Counted from the first letter of the stretch, positions 29,100 to 38,501 are shown. The stretch is DNA of 64,000 bases from Heyndrickxia oleronia (GCF_017809215.1 NZ_CP065424.1:2512001-2576000); one strand, 5' to 3'. The notes: generated by a model from the letters alone, not told the origin. Numbers and translations are program-made.

Positions 29100-30392
29100 A
29101 TGAGTGAGAAAACTTTAACAAAAAAATATATAACCAAAAAAAGTAAAACAAGTGTATCTGCTCATGCAGTCTTAAGAGGTGAGGTTACAGGAATCAAAAA
29201 AATCCTTCCCTTTTTAGGACCTGCATTTATTGCTGCAGTGGCGTATATTGATCCAGGAAATTTTGCAACAAACATTACGGCTGGCTCCAAATATGGTTAT
29301 CTTTTATTATGGGTGATTGCTATTTCCAATCTGATGGCTGTCCTTATTCAATCATTATCTGCAAAATTAGGTATTGCGACAGGAAAAAACTTACCTGAGG
29401 TAGCTAGAGATCGATTTCCAAAAGGAGTTTCAATCTTTTTATGGATTCAATCTGAGTTAGTCATTATTGCAACAGATTTAGCTGAATTTATCGGTGCAGC
29501 ACTAGGATTATATTTGCTATTTGACATTCCTATGATACCTGCCGCATTGATAACTGCTGTTGGTTCATTTGCAATATTAGAATTACAGCGACGCGGATTT
29601 CGTTCATTGGAAGCAGGTATCGCAGCAATGGTTCTTATAGTGGTTCTAGCATTTGCTTTTCAAACATTTTTAGCTAAACCTGATATGGGAGCCGTTTTTG
29701 GAGGAATGCTTACACCAAAATTTGAAGGCGTTGACAGTATTTTACTCGCTGCTGGTATTTTAGGGGCAACAGTTATGCCACATGCGATCTATCTGCACTC
29801 TTCGCTTACACAGAATCGTATAGTTGGTAGAAATGATGCAGAAAAGAAACGAATCTTTAAATTTGAATTTATTGATATTGTTATTGCGATGATCATTGCT
29901 GGTGCAATCAATATGTGTATGCTAATTGTTTCTGCTGCCTTATTTTTTAAAAATGGTTTAGTTGTAGAGGACCTAGATATAGCATTTCATGAATTTAGTC
30001 ACTATGTCGGACCAGTTGCGGCAATTTCTTTTGGACTTGGTTTATTAATTGCCGGTCTATCTAGCTCATCTGTTGGAACAATGGCTGGAGATGTAGTTAT
30101 GCAAGGGTTTATCAATGTAAGAATAAATTTATATTTAAGAAGAGCCATTACAATGCTACCTGCTCTTGCTATTATCATTTCTGGAGTTAATCCAACCGAT
30201 GCATTAGTCATGAGTCAAGTGATTCTTTCATTTGGAATTGCTTTTGCATTAGTACCACTGATCATGTTTACAAGTAATAAAACAATTATGGGTGGTCTAA
30301 CCAACCATAAAATTACGACTATGATTGCATGGGTTGTTGCAGTTCTAGTAATATTACTAAACTTATTTTTACTATACGAAACCATTTTTTAA
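29100..30392 (+). CDS. mntH: Nramp family manganese transporter
   Basis: Proton-coupled uptake of Mn(II), possibly Fe(II), across the cytoplasmic membrane. About 430 residues from the ATG at 29100, which follows GGGGAGGAAACAAAC; the frame is open 13 codons earlier without a site. Eleven membrane segments. Metal-site motifs DPGNFATN in segment 1 and MPHAIYLHS in segment 6 are intact. Monocistronic with its own terminator. Confidence 0.95.
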   Translation: MSEKTLTKKYITKKSKTSVSAHAVLRGEVTGIKKILPFLGPAFIAAVAYIDPGNFATNITAGSKYGYLLLWVIAISNLMAVLIQSLSAKLGIATGKNLPEVARDRFPKGVSIFLWIQSELVIIATDLAEFIGAALGLYLLFDIPMIPAALITAVGSFAILELQRRGFRSLEAGIAAMVLIVVLAFAFQTFLAKPDMGAVFGGMLTPKFEGVDSILLAAGILGATVMPHAIYLHSSLTQNRIVGRNDAEKKRIFKFEFIDIVIAMIIAGAINMCMLIVSAALFFKNGLVVEDLDIAFHEFSHYVGPVAAISFGLGLLIAGLSSSSVGTMAGDVVMQGFINVRINLYLRRAITMLPALAIIISGVNPTDALVMSQVILSFGIAFALVPLIMFTSNKTIMGGLTNHKITTMIAWVVAVLVILLNLFLLYETIF

Positions 30393-30427
30393 AAAACAGA
30401 GATTTGAAAAATCATATACATTAAAGT

Positions 30428-30473
30428 AAAAAGGAGACATAAATGTGTTTCACATTTATATGTCTCCTTTTTT
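30428..30473. terminator. Bidirectional terminator between mntH and the M20 gene
   Basis: AAGGAGACATAAATGTG pairs with CACATTTATATGTCTCCTT with a two-base bulge and a TTT loop, followed by TTTTTT on the plus strand and TTTTTACTTT on the minus strand. Confidence 0.88.
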
Positions 30474-30497
30474 GTACTTACATATAGTAAGGATAAA

Positions 30498-31613
30498 TTA
30501 TTTATTAGATGCAATATTTATGGCAGTTGCTAGTATAGTCGAACCGGTAAATATTGCTTTTTGATCAAAAGTCATATTAGGATGATGCAACCCAGGCTTC
30601 AAGTCACAACCTAATCCAAGCATTGTTGCCTTTAATTCCGGTCGTTTAATTTTATAATAATGGAAATCGTCCCCACCTGTTGTTTGGATTGGAGGTACGC
30701 ATCGATTACTTCCTAAAACATGAAAGATTGCTTCTTTTAATATGTCACAAGCATCTTCATTGGTTACTGCTGCAGGGACATTCGAACTAATCTGATAAGG
30801 GATTTTGACTTCATAAAAACGTTCTAATGCATCGATCATTAAGTCAATTTTTGATTGCATTTTTTCCATCGCTTCATTCGTTTGAGCCCGCATATCTATA
30901 CTGAATTCAGCATTACCAGGTATAATATTGGAGCTCTCTCCACCAGCTTGAAACTTAGTTAGTTTAACAGATGATGGTACAAGGGGATCAATGTGTATGG
31001 TTTTAAGCATTTGGTCAAGAGTGGCACCTATCTCAATAGCATTTGCACCTAGATGAGGTCTTGCACCGTGGAGATCATCTCCAATAATATTCCCATTGAT
31101 AAATCGACAGGCACCATGGATAATCATTGGCGAACAATATCCATTTGGAACTTCTTGATATGGACGCAAATGAACTCCAAAAAGGTAATCTACATCATCT
31201 ACAATCTGTTTTTCAACCATACTTAATGCCCCTTGCCCTTTTTCCTCTGCAGGTTGAAAAATAAATCTTATAGTACCTTTGAAAGAAGTATTTTTCAATA
31301 AGAATAATACCCCTAATACAATTGTCATATGGGCATCATGCCCGCAAGAATGATTTGCTTGAAATATTCCATCTACCTCCTGCCATAATGCATCCATGTC
31401 AGCTCGAATAGCAATAACCGGTTTTCCGCTCCCAATTTCTGCAATAAGACCAGTTTGATTTTCAAATCTAGAAACTTTACATCCTTCTTTTTCTACAATA
31501 TCCGCAATTATTTTAGTTGTCTCCCTTTCTTCCCAGCTAATCTCTGGGGTTTGATGAAGCTGTTGAAAAATCTTTAGAAGTCGATCTTGTATTTCATTCG
31601 AACAAACAAACAT
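30498..31613 (-). CDS. M20 family amidohydrolase
   Basis: A 371-residue zinc amidohydrolase of the M20D group (N-acyl-amino acid or hippurate hydrolases). Metal ligands are visible in CGHDAHM (about residue 90) and in PAEEKGQGA; RADMDALW and TTGGDDFHYY are conserved. The substrate cannot be told. ATG at 31613 follows AGAGGAGGATCGAC. Acts in the cytoplasm (no signal peptide). Confidence 0.9.
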   Translation of the reverse strand: MFVCSNEIQDRLLKIFQQLHQTPEISWEERETTKIIADIVEKEGCKVSRFENQTGLIAEIGSGKPVIAIRADMDALWQEVDGIFQANHSCGHDAHMTIVLGVLFLLKNTSFKGTIRFIFQPAEEKGQGALSMVEKQIVDDVDYLFGVHLRPYQEVPNGYCSPMIIHGACRFINGNIIGDDLHGARPHLGANAIEIGATLDQMLKTIHIDPLVPSSVKLTKFQAGGESSNIIPGNAEFSIDMRAQTNEAMEKMQSKIDLMIDALERFYEVKIPYQISSNVPAAVTNEDACDILKEAIFHVLGSNRCVPPIQTTGGDDFHYYKIKRPELKATMLGLGCDLKPGLHHPNMTFDQKAIFTGSTILATAINIASNK

Positions 31614-31769
31614 GTCGATCCTCCTCTTAGAAGTGAAAACCTATATATTTATGTTGAATTTTTCCCTTTATATATTGTTAGCCAATCCGTATCTAAGGCT
31701 CTTCCCTATATTTTTGTTACAATCATTGATTAAAAATATAGTTTGAACATCAGCTTCCTTGATTTTACT

Positions 31770-32112
31770 AAGAATAGACCTGTAACATAACGTGTAAAAG
31801 TCGGCTGTAAGTATTTGTAAATACAACAAAATTCATAAGATACCAAATCAAAAGAAACTATATAATAGTTTATCCATCATTCTTCTTTTAGTGATTTGAT
31901 AATTGCCCTTTTAACAATGGATTTGTTAATTGGCTGTTTTCCTATCATTTATTGCTGTTGCAAAAGTCTAACTGCCTACTTTTACAACCAATAATGGAAT
32001 CCAGTGGTTCTTATGGAGATTACAGCTCTTTTCTCAGTAAACGATCTTCAGCCAATCGTTATTCGTTAAAACTTAAGTTAAGTAGCAACAATGCTTGAGA
32101 AAAGATGCTTTA
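31770..32112. repeat. Intergenic stretch with several dispersed-repeat pieces
   Basis: The 547-base gap has no gene. It contains GTGTAAAAGTCGGCTGTAAG (about 31791), TAACTGCCTACTTTTACAA (about 31969), ACAGCTCTTTTCTCAGTAAA (about 32025) and CAACAATGCTTGAGAAAAG (32086-32104). The pieces are recognisable in other gaps of the window. Confidence 0.45.
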
Positions 32113-32116
32113 TAAA

Positions 32117-32151
32117 AAATAGAAATATTACACTTGGCAATATTTCTATTT
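32117..32151 (-). terminator. Terminator of the SDR gene
   Basis: A perfect 13-bp stem (32117-32129 with 32139-32151), followed by TTTTTTAT on the minus strand. Confidence 0.85.
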
Positions 32152-32160
32152 ATAAGGATA

Positions 32161-33030
32161 TTAGATTGATTTTTTAATTAGTTCAGGCAGCCATTGATGA
32201 ATGTCTTGAAAGTGGTAGCCTAAATCTCTTGCTTTTTGATTGCTCATGGTCCATGATTTAGGAATCGAATAAGGAGTTTGTTTATTATCACTCTGAGTAA
32301 TTTCAACCTTAGCTTTTTTGCCAGCTGCTAGTTCAATAAAAGAGATAAATTCTCGTAAAGTAACAGATCCATTCGTACAGCAATTGATAGGGCCATCAAA
32401 ATTAGTCTGGCCAATCCAAGCCAAAAAATCCCCTGCTTCGTCTTCATTCACAAAACTTATAGATGCATCTAAGTTTCTTAAATAAATCGCTTCATCATTT
32501 ATGACCTTATTTATATAAAATGTCATTCTCTCAGTATAATCATTACCTCCAAGTACAATCGGAAATCTGACTGCTGTGACTGGTAGCGATGCTTTCTGGA
32601 AAAATACAGCCTCCGCTTGACGCTTTCCTTCTTGATAGGACACTTCATCCTTTTCTTTTAGATCAATTGGGTATGTATATGGGTCAAAATCCCTTTCAAC
32701 TAACTCTTTATCTAGGAGATCATACACAGACAATGTAGAGGTGAAGATATATTTTTTTGTTTTATCTTGAAAAATCTCGACCGCATTTCTTGCATCTACA
32801 CCTGAATAGCAAATTTGATCATACACGACATCCCATTGTCCACCTTCAAATGCAGTCTGGAAAGAATCGAGACTATTTCGATCAAATGTAATAAGCTTCA
32901 CCTTATCCGAGAAAGGGATATTTGTTTTTCCTCTTGTTGCTACGGTTACCTCTACCCCTTGACGAATGAGTGAATGAACTAGTTTAACCCCAAAAAATCT
33001 TGTTCCACCAAGCACTAAAGCTGTTTTCAT
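32161..33030 (-). CDS. NAD-dependent epimerase/dehydratase-like protein (atypical SDR)
   Basis: A 289-residue Rossmann protein. The cofactor loop is VLGGTRFFG at the N-terminus. SYQEGK keeps the YxxxK active-site pair of extended SDRs at about residue 131, and YIFTSTLSVYD gives the Ser/Thr before it. The family includes sugar-nucleotide epimerases and reductases; the substrate is not clear. Stands alone with its own terminator. ATG at 33030. Confidence 0.82.
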   Translation of the reverse strand: MKTALVLGGTRFFGVKLVHSLIRQGVEVTVATRGKTNIPFSDKVKLITFDRNSLDSFQTAFEGGQWDVVYDQICYSGVDARNAVEIFQDKTKKYIFTSTLSVYDLLDKELVERDFDPYTYPIDLKEKDEVSYQEGKRQAEAVFFQKASLPVTAVRFPIVLGGNDYTERMTFYINKVINDEAIYLRNLDASISFVNEDEAGDFLAWIGQTNFDGPINCCTNGSVTLREFISFIELAAGKKAKVEITQSDNKQTPYSIPKSWTMSNQKARDLGYHFQDIHQWLPELIKKSI

Positions 33031-33117
33031 TGCAATCCCCCTTCAAATATCTTCTTCTATAAGTAATTCTTTATTTATGCAAAATTCCCCTTTTTGAAAA
33101 CAGCATTTTCTACATAA

Positions 33118-33157
33118 AAAAGAAGAATCATGTTTTTCACAACATGGATTCCTCTTT
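33118..33157 (-). terminator. Terminator of yfmT-yfmS
   Basis: AAGAAGAATCATG pairs with CATGGATTCCTCTT with two mismatches; TTTTTTATG follows on the minus strand. Confidence 0.75.
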
Positions 33158-33167
33158 ATCGTCTATT

Positions 33168-34031
33168 TTATTTTCCGGATTCTAAACTTGTTTGAGCCAT
33201 CATTGCTAAATGATGAGCATTTTTGCTTATTTCCTGGATTGTCGCACTTATTTCTTGAATAGCAGCGGACTGAGAATCCGTTAATTCGTGAATCCCAGAA
33301 AAGGATGTATTTAAGTTTTTCAAGAGATTTTGAATATTCTTCGATATTTCATCGATTTGCGTTGCATTTTCTTTTGAATTGGTAGCTAGTTTTCTTATTT
33401 CATCAGCAACTACTGAAAAACCTCTCCCTGATTCTCCTGCTCTTGCTGCTTCTATAGCTGCATTTAAACCTAACAAATTACTTTGATCTGAGACCCCTTT
33501 AACTACTGAAGAAATTTGTCCAATTTGATCAGCACCTGTACTAACCTCTTTCATATGAACAGAAATATCAGTAACCTGATTGGCTAGATTTGTTATAGAT
33601 CCTGTAATTTCCTCAATAGAAGCGGCTGTTTCCTCAACAATAGCAGATAGGCTTTCTGCTACCTCATATAATTTATTTGCTTTTTCTAAACTCGTGCCAA
33701 GACCTACTCCACCAATGACTCTTCCGTTTTTATCATGCAGAGGAATTGCTTTTGCCAGAAGTGGAAAGCCAAATAACTCTTTAGGAACGATGGCTGTTTT
33801 TTCACGATTTTCTCTAATTGCATCCGTTATTATATCCCCTTCTGCAAGAGGATCACCAGGCTTTACATTAAGTGAAAAAGTATTACCGGGAATATTCAAA
33901 ATTAATTTCTCTGTATTATAAATACCAATTGTTATATCATCATGCACCAGCTTATTAAGATAAGGTGCCACCGTGATAAATGCATCTAAAATAGTTGGTT
34001 CTGTTACTGTATATTCTATTGTACCATTCAT
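33168..34031 (-). CDS. yfmS: Soluble methyl-accepting chemotaxis-type receptor (YfmS-like)
   Basis: A 287-residue chemoreceptor without membrane segments. An N-terminal PAS-like sensor (about 1-120) is followed by a short signalling hairpin. The tip motif is [41 protein letters not shown] (about 180-220). It lies 21 bases downstream of an aldehyde dehydrogenase gene, the same pair as yfmT-yfmS of B. subtilis. It probably couples a cytoplasmic signal, perhaps the aldehyde or its product, to CheA; ligand unknown. Confidence 0.88.
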   Translation of the reverse strand: MNGTIEYTVTEPTILDAFITVAPYLNKLVHDDITIGIYNTEKLILNIPGNTFSLNVKPGDPLAEGDIITDAIRENREKTAIVPKELFGFPLLAKAIPLHDKNGRVIGGVGLGTSLEKANKLYEVAESLSAIVEETAASIEEITGSITNLANQVTDISVHMKEVSTGADQIGQISSVVKGVSDQSNLLGLNAAIEAARAGESGRGFSVVADEIRKLATNSKENATQIDEISKNIQNLLKNLNTSFSGIHELTDSQSAAIQEISATIQEISKNAHHLAMMAQTSLESGK

Positions 34032-34052
34032 CTTTCTTTACCCCTGTCCTCA

Positions 34053-35510
34053 TTAATATGGGAAGCTTCTTTGACCGTAATTAAGAGAAATCCATTTTAA
34101 AGTCGTAAATTCGTCTAAACTCCATTGACCATTTAATCTTCCTAAACCTGATTGTTTCTCACCGCCAAATGCAACAATAGGTTCATCATTAATTGTAATA
34201 TCATTTACATGAATCATACCTGAATGAATTTTTTTAGCCAATTCCACTCCTTTTTCAAGATTACTAGTATGGACAGCACCACTTAATCCGAATTTTGTAT
34301 CGTTTGCAATGGCAATAGCATCATCTTCAGTTTCAAATGGCATAACACAAACAACTGGGCCAAAAAGCTCCTCTTGAGCAATGGTCATATTAGGAGTTAC
34401 ATCTTTTAATATAGTTGGTTCAACCATATTACCTGATATGTTTCCTTGAAGTACTACTTTAGCCCCTTCTTCAATTCCGTTATCTATCATGGCTTGTAAA
34501 TTATTCGCTTGTCTCTCATTCACAACAGGTCCAATAATTGTTTGTGGATCTTTCGGATCACCAACACTTAATGAAGATACTTTCTCTTTATATTTTTTTA
34601 TAAATTCGTCATAAATAGTTGCTTGAACAATGATCCGATTTGCAGACATACAGATTTGACCTTGATGTGTAAAACGACTAAAAGTAGCAGCTTGTACCGC
34701 ATAATCAATATCTGCATCCTCTAAAATAATAAACGCACTATTTCCTCCTAATTCTAGAAGTGGCTTTTTAAAGTTTTTAACTGCTAATTGCCCAATATGA
34801 CTCCCTACTTTTGTCGAACCAGTAAATGAAATAATTCTTGGAATTGGGTGTTCAACAAATGAATCACCAATTTCTTTAATATCAGTTACAACAACATTTA
34901 ATAATCCTTTTGGTAGTCCAGCTTCCTCGAAAATTTTTGCAATTAGTGTACCACCAGTAATAGGAGTTTCTTCATGAGGTTTTAAAACTACACCATTTCC
35001 AGCTCCTAACGCTGGGGCAACTGATTTCATTGATAAAAAAAATGGGAAGTTAAACGGGCTAATAACTCCTACAACTCCAACAGGAATACGATATAATCGA
35101 TTTTCCTTTCCATCCTCAGTAGAAGGTAGAATTTTGCCTTCCATTCTTAAAGGGAAAGTTGCTGCTTCCTTAATCATATTTTTTACTAATCCAATTTCGA
35201 AGGCAGCTTTTAAGCGAGTCCCACCTAATTCTTCAATAATAATATTTGTAATTTCTTCTTCATGCGCCTCAATATACTGAACTGCTTTTTCAAGAATATC
35301 TCTTTTTTTATATGGATTCACTTTATCCCAATCGTCCTTAGCTTTTAAAGCCGCTTTATATGCTAGATCAACATCAGTTACAGTTGCCATCTTTACTTCA
35401 GAAAGTATGTCACCACTGTATGGATTTACATTAATAAGGACATGATCACTTTGCCCCTCTCTCCATTGTCCATTAATATATTGATTACTTAGAGATTCGA
35501 TTGTTAACAT
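34053..35510 (-). CDS. yfmT: Aldehyde dehydrogenase (YfmT-like)
   Basis: About 485 residues. Catalytic Cys is in FTHQGQICMSANRI and the general-base Glu in LELGGNSAFII. YfmT of B. subtilis oxidises vanillin/benzaldehyde-type aldehydes to acids. The start is the ATG at 35510, which fits CGGAGGTATTCAG; the frame opens seven codons earlier. First gene of the yfmT-yfmS pair. Confidence 0.9.
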   Translation of the reverse strand: MLTIESLSNQYINGQWREGQSDHVLINVNPYSGDILSEVKMATVTDVDLAYKAALKAKDDWDKVNPYKKRDILEKAVQYIEAHEEEITNIIIEELGGTRLKAAFEIGLVKNMIKEAATFPLRMEGKILPSTEDGKENRLYRIPVGVVGVISPFNFPFFLSMKSVAPALGAGNGVVLKPHEETPITGGTLIAKIFEEAGLPKGLLNVVVTDIKEIGDSFVEHPIPRIISFTGSTKVGSHIGQLAVKNFKKPLLELGGNSAFIILEDADIDYAVQAATFSRFTHQGQICMSANRIIVQATIYDEFIKKYKEKVSSLSVGDPKDPQTIIGPVVNERQANNLQAMIDNGIEEGAKVVLQGNISGNMVEPTILKDVTPNMTIAQEELFGPVVCVMPFETEDDAIAIANDTKFGLSGAVHTSNLEKGVELAKKIHSGMIHVNDITINDEPIVAFGGEKQSGLGRLNGQWSLDEFTTLKWISLNYGQRSFPY

Positions 35511-35657
35511 CTGAATACCTCCGACATACAATATTTGTCATTACACTATTAACATCGGAAAATTTTAGAAATTGTTTATCTTTTTTTGTTATATTAAATG
35601 AATTTTTATTCGAGTATAGTAAAATAGTTGGATAAAAGGGGATGTCTAAAAAAGAAT

Positions 35658-35743
35658 AGGAGTCTGACCCCTATTACTAATTCTCGTTTCCAAATAGGTT
35701 AACTTTTCACGAGATATAGTATCTTAAGTTCGGCCAGACTCCT
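35658..35743. repeat. GAGTCTGACC inverted-repeat element
   Basis: AGGAGTCTG (35658-35666) and CAGACTCCT (35735-35743) are perfect 9-bp inverted arms about 68 bases apart, with TTGTTTTTC after the right arm. The left arm continues ACCCC, and CACGAGATAT is inside (35709-35718). The core and CACGAGATAT are shared with 14124-14166. It lies between the divergent starts of yfmT and the P5C reductase end. It may be a REP-like or mobile remnant rather than a normal terminator. Confidence 0.5.
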
Positions 35744-35777
35744 TGTTTTTCTTTAAAAGCTAGAAAAAGAATCGGAA

Positions 35778-36611
35778 TTATATATAGGATTTTTCAATTT
35801 CTTCATTTATTTCAATTGATCTTTTCGTTGTATTTTTTACTGCTTCCTTAATTGCTTTAAGACCACCAAATGATTCTAGAGCAACTAGACCCGCTTCGGT
35901 CGGTCCATTCGGTGCTGCTACATTCTTTCGTAAGGTTTCAGGAGAACCGTTATTCCCGAGAACCATCCTTGCAGCACCTAAAATTGTTTGGGCAACTATT
36001 GAACGAACCTGTTGTTTCGGTAGACCACCTTCAATGGCTACGCTCTCCATTTGTTCCATTAAAGCGTAAAAATAAGCTGGTCCACTACCGGCGATGCCAG
36101 TAAAGATATCCATATGTTTTTCAGCAATAGTATATACTTCACCAATACTTCTAAAAATCATTTTACTCATTTCAATATGATGATTATTTGTATATTTCCC
36201 AACTGCCATAGCAGTAGCAGATTCACATACCATACTTGAAGTATTAGGCATAACCCGAATAATTGGTTGTTTCATAAGTCTTTCTTCAAAATAATCAATG
36301 TTCATACTTGTAATGATGGAAAGAATTAATTGATTTGTATGGATAGTATTCTTTAACTGGTTAATAATTTCTTCGATATTTTTTGGTTGTACTGCAAGGA
36401 CGATTATATTGAATTCAGTTAAATGAACATCTTTCTCATTATATACATGTATCTGATACTTTTTCTGTAATTCTTTTAAGCGAGCAGTATTAGATCGGTT
36501 TTGAACATAAATTTGTTGTGCTGGAATCACGGAGGACTGTATGATCCCTGAAATGATTGCCTCTGACATTGGTCCAGCACCAATAAATAATATTTTTTGA
36601 TTATTTAACAT
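35778..36611 (-). CDS. Pyrroline-5-carboxylate reductase
   Basis: A 277-residue ProC-family enzyme that reduces P5C to proline with NADPH. N-terminal LFIGAGPMSEAIISG is the cofactor site. The C-terminal GIAGSGPAYFYALMEQM and RKNVAAPNGPTEAGLVALE form the substrate-binding dimer region. B. subtilis has several (ProG, ProH, ProI), and the exact paralogue is not assigned. It may serve osmotic or anabolic proline. ATG at 36611; no partner in the operon. Confidence 0.9.
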   Translation of the reverse strand: MLNNQKILFIGAGPMSEAIISGIIQSSVIPAQQIYVQNRSNTARLKELQKKYQIHVYNEKDVHLTEFNIIVLAVQPKNIEEIINQLKNTIHTNQLILSIITSMNIDYFEERLMKQPIIRVMPNTSSMVCESATAMAVGKYTNNHHIEMSKMIFRSIGEVYTIAEKHMDIFTGIAGSGPAYFYALMEQMESVAIEGGLPKQQVRSIVAQTILGAARMVLGNNGSPETLRKNVAAPNGPTEAGLVALESFGGLKAIKEAVKNTTKRSIEINEEIEKSYI

Positions 36612-36682
36612 CTAACCTCTTCCTTTCAATCTTACAATCATAACATGAAAGTAGAAAATTTCAAGGAAGGGTAAACAAAATA

Positions 36683-37162
36683 TTATCCCAATAGTGTATT
36701 AATTTCATTTTCTAATATAGAGGGTTTCACTGTTGGGGCATGTCTTGAAACAACCTTTCCTTCCTGATTGATAATAAATTTAGTAAAATTCCATTTGATC
36801 ATTTTTGTTCCAAGGAACCCAGCAGATTCTTGTTTTAAGTATTGATATAACGGATGTGCGTTTTTACCATTGACTTCAATTTTACTAAACATCGGAAAAG
36901 TAACCCCATAATTCAGCTGACAAAACTCTTCTATCTCTCTTTCATTGCCGGGATCTTGGTGATTAAATTGATTACATGGGAATCCCAAAACTTCAAATCC
37001 CTTATCACGGTATTTTTCATATAAATCCTGTAGTTCCTTAAATTGAGGTGTAAAGCCACATTTACTAGCAGTATTTACTATCAATAGAACTTTTCCTTTA
37101 TACTCACTTAATGGTTGTTTTACTCCCTTAATATTTATAACATCATATTGGTAAATACTCAT
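36683..37162 (-). CDS. Glutathione peroxidase family thiol peroxidase (BsaA-like)
   Basis: About 159 residues. Peroxidatic Cys is in [11 protein letters not shown] (Cys, not selenocysteine) and the resolving Cys in [17 protein letters not shown] carries the Trp-Asn pair. In Bacillus such proteins use thioredoxin rather than glutathione. The ATG at 37162 follows AGGGAGAGCAAA; the frame opens ten codons earlier. The selenium genes at 44-46 kb do not affect it because it has Cys. Confidence 0.93.
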   Translation of the reverse strand: MSIYQYDVINIKGVKQPLSEYKGKVLLIVNTASKCGFTPQFKELQDLYEKYRDKGFEVLGFPCNQFNHQDPGNEREIEEFCQLNYGVTFPMFSKIEVNGKNAHPLYQYLKQESAGFLGTKMIKWNFTKFIINQEGKVVSRHAPTVKPSILENEINTLLG

Positions 37163-37260
37163 TTTGCTCTCCCTCACTCTTTTATCATACAATTAAAAAA
37201 TGAATTAAAAATATTCCTTAATCGTTAGTTTAATATATATGAAATAACAGTACAAAAATA

Positions 37261-37296
37261 TTGACAGTCTTTTCTGTCAAAGTTGAAAATTTTCAA
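37261..37296. promoter_or_regulatory. Two adjacent palindromes, possible operator
   Basis: TTGACAG (37261-37267) and CTGTCAA (37274-37280) are a perfect inverted repeat. Three bases later TTGAAAATTTTCAA (37283-37296) is a perfect 14-base palindrome. They lie about 120 bases upstream of the small gene at 37415 and 100 bases upstream of the GPx gene. No regulator is assigned. Confidence 0.3.
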
Positions 37297-37414
37297 GCAA
37301 ATTTTAATAAATCGATTGAGTTTAAAGGATGAAACAATCGTGTGTCACAAAGTTGTTCCTTTCCAAAAACAATCCAACCCTTTAAAATAACATTAGATAT
37401 ATTTGGGAGTGATC

Positions 37415-37525
37415 GTGTTGAATAATATTTGGATACCTATATTGAGTATAATGATTATAATCTATGTAGTAATTGGGATATTTCTTTTCCGTTTTCTAAG
37501 AAAGAACAAAAAGTCATCACAATAA
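37415..37525 (+). CDS. Tiny single-span membrane protein
   Basis: 36 residues if started at GTG 37415 (LNNIWIPILSIMIIIYVVIGIF..), with one membrane segment and a basic tail RFLRKNKKSSQ. GGGAGTGATC precedes the GTG. Too short for the usual cutoffs, but the ribosome site, the hydrophobic core and the basic C-terminus are coherent. No family recognised. Confidence 0.5.
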   Translation: MLNNIWIPILSIMIIIYVVIGIFLFRFLRKNKKSSQ

Positions 37526-37574
37526 TACAAATGCATTTTTAGTATAATTATTATATTATTTTCTTTAAAATGGC

Positions 37575-37690
37575 TGATTTCGTAAAGTTAGTTGCTTGTT
37601 GTAGAAGCCTAAACGCATTCTTTTACATCTGAATTTACAGCTTCTTACTTTAGTAAAATGAGGAAACATGTTGTTTCTTTCAGCTATTTT
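37575..37690. repeat. Dispersed intergenic repeat copy (diverged)
   Basis: Contains GTTGCTTGTTGTAGAAGCCTAAACG.. (about 37591), a TTCTTTTACATCTG segment and TTTCAGCTATTTTTATTTG (about 37678), echoing other copies. Weaker than the rest; no gene seen. Confidence 0.3.
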
Positions 37691-37740
37691 TATTTGTTAA
37701 ACTAAATCTATATATAACAATGTTTCAGATAGAGCCTAAA

Positions 37741-37780
37741 AAAAGCAAACACTATCCTAGAAAAGATAGTGTTTGCTTTT
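37741..37780 (-). terminator. Terminator of dps
   Basis: A perfect 16-bp stem (37741-37756 with 37765-37780) and an 8-base loop, with a T-run on both sides. Confidence 0.92.
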
Positions 37781-37794
37781 TACTATTAACTTTT

Positions 37795-38244
37795 TCATTC
37801 TAATGCAATACTCGCTTTAAACATCCATATATGTTTTTCAAAGCGTCCTAATAAATGATTAAATAGGTCTATTGTCGGTTGATCCTCTTGTTCTTCAGCT
37901 AGCTTCTTTCCTGTATCATTCATTTCCATACACATTTGTTCATAATCTTTGATTAATTGCCTATATATTTCATTCTCTTCATCGTCTGCTTGTGCTTCAA
38001 ACAAGGTTGTTTCCTCTAAGTATTTGCTCATAGTGGCTAAAGGTTTTCCGCCAATCGCTAAAATACGTTCTGCTAGTACATCTAAATCCTCGGACATTTC
38101 ATTATACAGCTGTTCAAATGTTTGATGTAATCGAAAAAAATGCTTCCCTTGGATGAACCAATGATAACGATGTAATTTTATGTACATAACAGCAAAATTG
38201 GATAGTTGTTGATTTAAAAAATTGATTAATTTTTGGTTAGACAT
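37795..38244 (-). CDS. dps: Dps family ferritin-like protein
   Basis: 149 residues; forms a 12-subunit shell that oxidises and stores iron and protects DNA. Ferroxidase-site residues are visible in HRYHWFIQGKHFFRLHQTFEQLYNEMSEDLDVLAER, giving the two His and the Asp/Glu of the inter-subunit centre. ATG at 38244 after AAGGAAAGATTATC. Which paralogue (MrgA or Dps) is not clear; PerR or sigma-B control is possible but not seen. Confidence 0.93.
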   Translation of the reverse strand: MSNQKLINFLNQQLSNFAVMYIKLHRYHWFIQGKHFFRLHQTFEQLYNEMSEDLDVLAERILAIGGKPLATMSKYLEETTLFEAQADDEENEIYRQLIKDYEQMCMEMNDTGKKLAEEQEDQPTIDLFNHLLGRFEKHIWMFKASIALE

Positions 38245-38340
38245 GAGATAATCTTTCCTTCCTACATAATCTAATCTTATTTTGATTCATCCTTCTTTAT
38301 TTATTCCTAACAATCTTTATTAACGGATATGCAATCATAA

Positions 38341-38374
38341 AAAAACTACATCCTTTAAAATAGATGTAGTTTTT
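38341..38374 (-). terminator. Terminator of the 40-residue gene
   Basis: A perfect 12-bp stem AAAAACTACATC/GATGTAGTTTTT just after the stop at 38379. Confidence 0.85.
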
Positions 38375-38378
38375 TGTA

Positions 38379-38501
38379 CTAATATTCAATTTCTTCATAA
38401 TCCTTCGGTTGTGGCAAAGGCTTTTTAGGCATTTTAGCCTTCTGATTTCGCAGAGAATCATCTTTCGTTTTGATGTATGTCTCATTATGATTTTTACTCA
38501 C
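38379..38501 (-). CDS. Small hydrophilic protein, 40 residues
   Basis: Starts at GTG 38501 after GAGGTGAAGCCA and ends in PQPKDYEEIEY. It is rich in Lys, Asn and Pro, with a KMPKKPLPQPKDYEE segment, and has no membrane segment. A terminator follows at once. It is shorter than usual cutoffs but has a proper ribosome site and terminator. It could be a small spore or stress protein; family not recognised. Confidence 0.65.
   Translation of the reverse strand: MSKNHNETYIKTKDDSLRNQKAKMPKKPLPQPKDYEEIEY

Noticed and set aside
36683..37162. Selenoprotein glutathione peroxidase
   Set aside because: The peroxidatic position is a Cys codon and there is no in-frame TGA, despite selD in the window.
38297..38485. 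Minus-strand ORF of 62 residues
   Set aside because: It overlaps, in another frame, the better-supported 40-residue gene with GTG start, ribosome site and terminator.
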